The position numbers and the translations under genes were made by a program. Under the pieces are notes generated by a model that saw nothing but the letters and a program-made list of their open reading frames with translations, was not told the origin of the DNA and searched no databases. A stretch of 32,470 nt of DNA from Thiomargarita sp. (GTDB taxonomy: Bacteria > Pseudomonadota > Gammaproteobacteria > Beggiatoales > Beggiatoaceae), in NCBI GenBank assembly GCA_020726335.1, contig DYSU01000029.1, positions 1 to 32,470 on the forward strand, read 5' to 3'. This document shows positions 32,415-32,470 of this stretch, piece after piece; the stretch's first letter is position 1; every line of letters begins with the position of its first letter.

Positions 32415-32470
32415 GTGGCAAAGGAAAAGTTTGAGCGCAAAAAGCCCCACGTGAATGTGGGAACAATCGG
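32415..32470 (+). CDS. tuf: Elongation factor Tu (start only, cut by window end)
   Basis: EF-Tu delivers aminoacyl-tRNA to the ribosome. The visible 18 residues, MAKEKFERKKPHVNVGTIG with the last codon at the edge, match the invariant EF-Tu N-terminus; the GTP-binding loop lies beyond the window. The start is GTG at 32415, with AAGGAG at 32401-32406 eight bases upstream. It has its own strong promoter, so it is independent of lspA. Confidence 0.95.
   Translation, partial: MAKEKFERKKPHVNVGTI

Noticed and set aside
1-32470. CRISPR arrays, tRNA genes, insertion sequences, DNA uptake repeats
   Set aside because: Looked for by eye in all intergenic gaps and found no regularly spaced repeats, cloverleaf sequences, transposase genes or repeated uptake words. 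A computed repeat search would be needed to exclude weak cases.

Overview
The window looks like a chromosomal segment from a gamma- or betaproteobacterium. The basis is the yceD-rpmF-plsX-fabH-fabD-fabG-acpP-fabF order, prmA next to a DUF3426 zinc-ribbon protein, a CcmH/CcmI pair, a long NrdA with ATP cones, many Sec signals and lipoboxes, and an EF-Tu N-terminus of proteobacterial type. I cannot name a genus. There are no tRNA or rRNA genes, no CRISPR array and no insertion sequence. The only mobile element I can support is an intein inside nrdA.

Layout. 1-1656: prmA and a DUF3426 protein in an overlapping pair. 1712-9037: a promoter that leaves almost no leader, then yceD, rpmF and the fatty-acid synthesis genes plsX, fabH, fabD, fabG; acpP with its own promoter; a hairpin; fabF; and an aspartate aminotransferase overlapping fabF. 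9039-13208 (minus): ribonucleotide reductase large subunit, interrupted by a 386-residue intein with LAGLIDADG endonuclease motifs and by a second, unexplained insertion of about 69 residues. 13410-16073: an orphan YadG-like ABC ATPase, then ccmH and ccmI. 16154-20511: a YfiR-like periplasmic protein, a CHASE8-type hybrid histidine kinase and a REC-PAS-histidine kinase, tightly packed. 20526-23096: a lipoprotein subtilisin-like protease, convergent with a 1331-residue exported multidomain protein (23144-27139, minus) built on a large internal duplication. 27311-29025: two small exported proteins of unknown function that share a C-terminal domain. 29094-30050 (minus): pyrB. 30275-32189: two lipoproteins (the second FlgO-like) and lspA. 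32415 to the end: the start of tuf, behind a strong promoter and a roughly 126-nt leader.

How the genes work together. The left third is core growth machinery: ribosome maturation and modification, L32, and fatty-acid initiation and elongation. NrdA makes deoxynucleotides and must remove its intein to work. The middle holds cytochrome c maturation and an envelope-sensing phosphorelay. The right half is largely cell envelope: protease, adhesin-like protein, small secreted proteins, lipoproteins and the signal peptidase that processes lipoproteins.

The most unusual points are the nrdA intein, whose downstream flanking residue is Gly rather than the Cys, Ser or Thr that standard splicing needs; the extra insertion later in the same protein; the YfiR/CHASE8 module wired to kinases rather than a diguanylate cyclase; and the unrecognised pair of secreted proteins with a common domain. 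All identifications come from reading sequence motifs; no database search was run.
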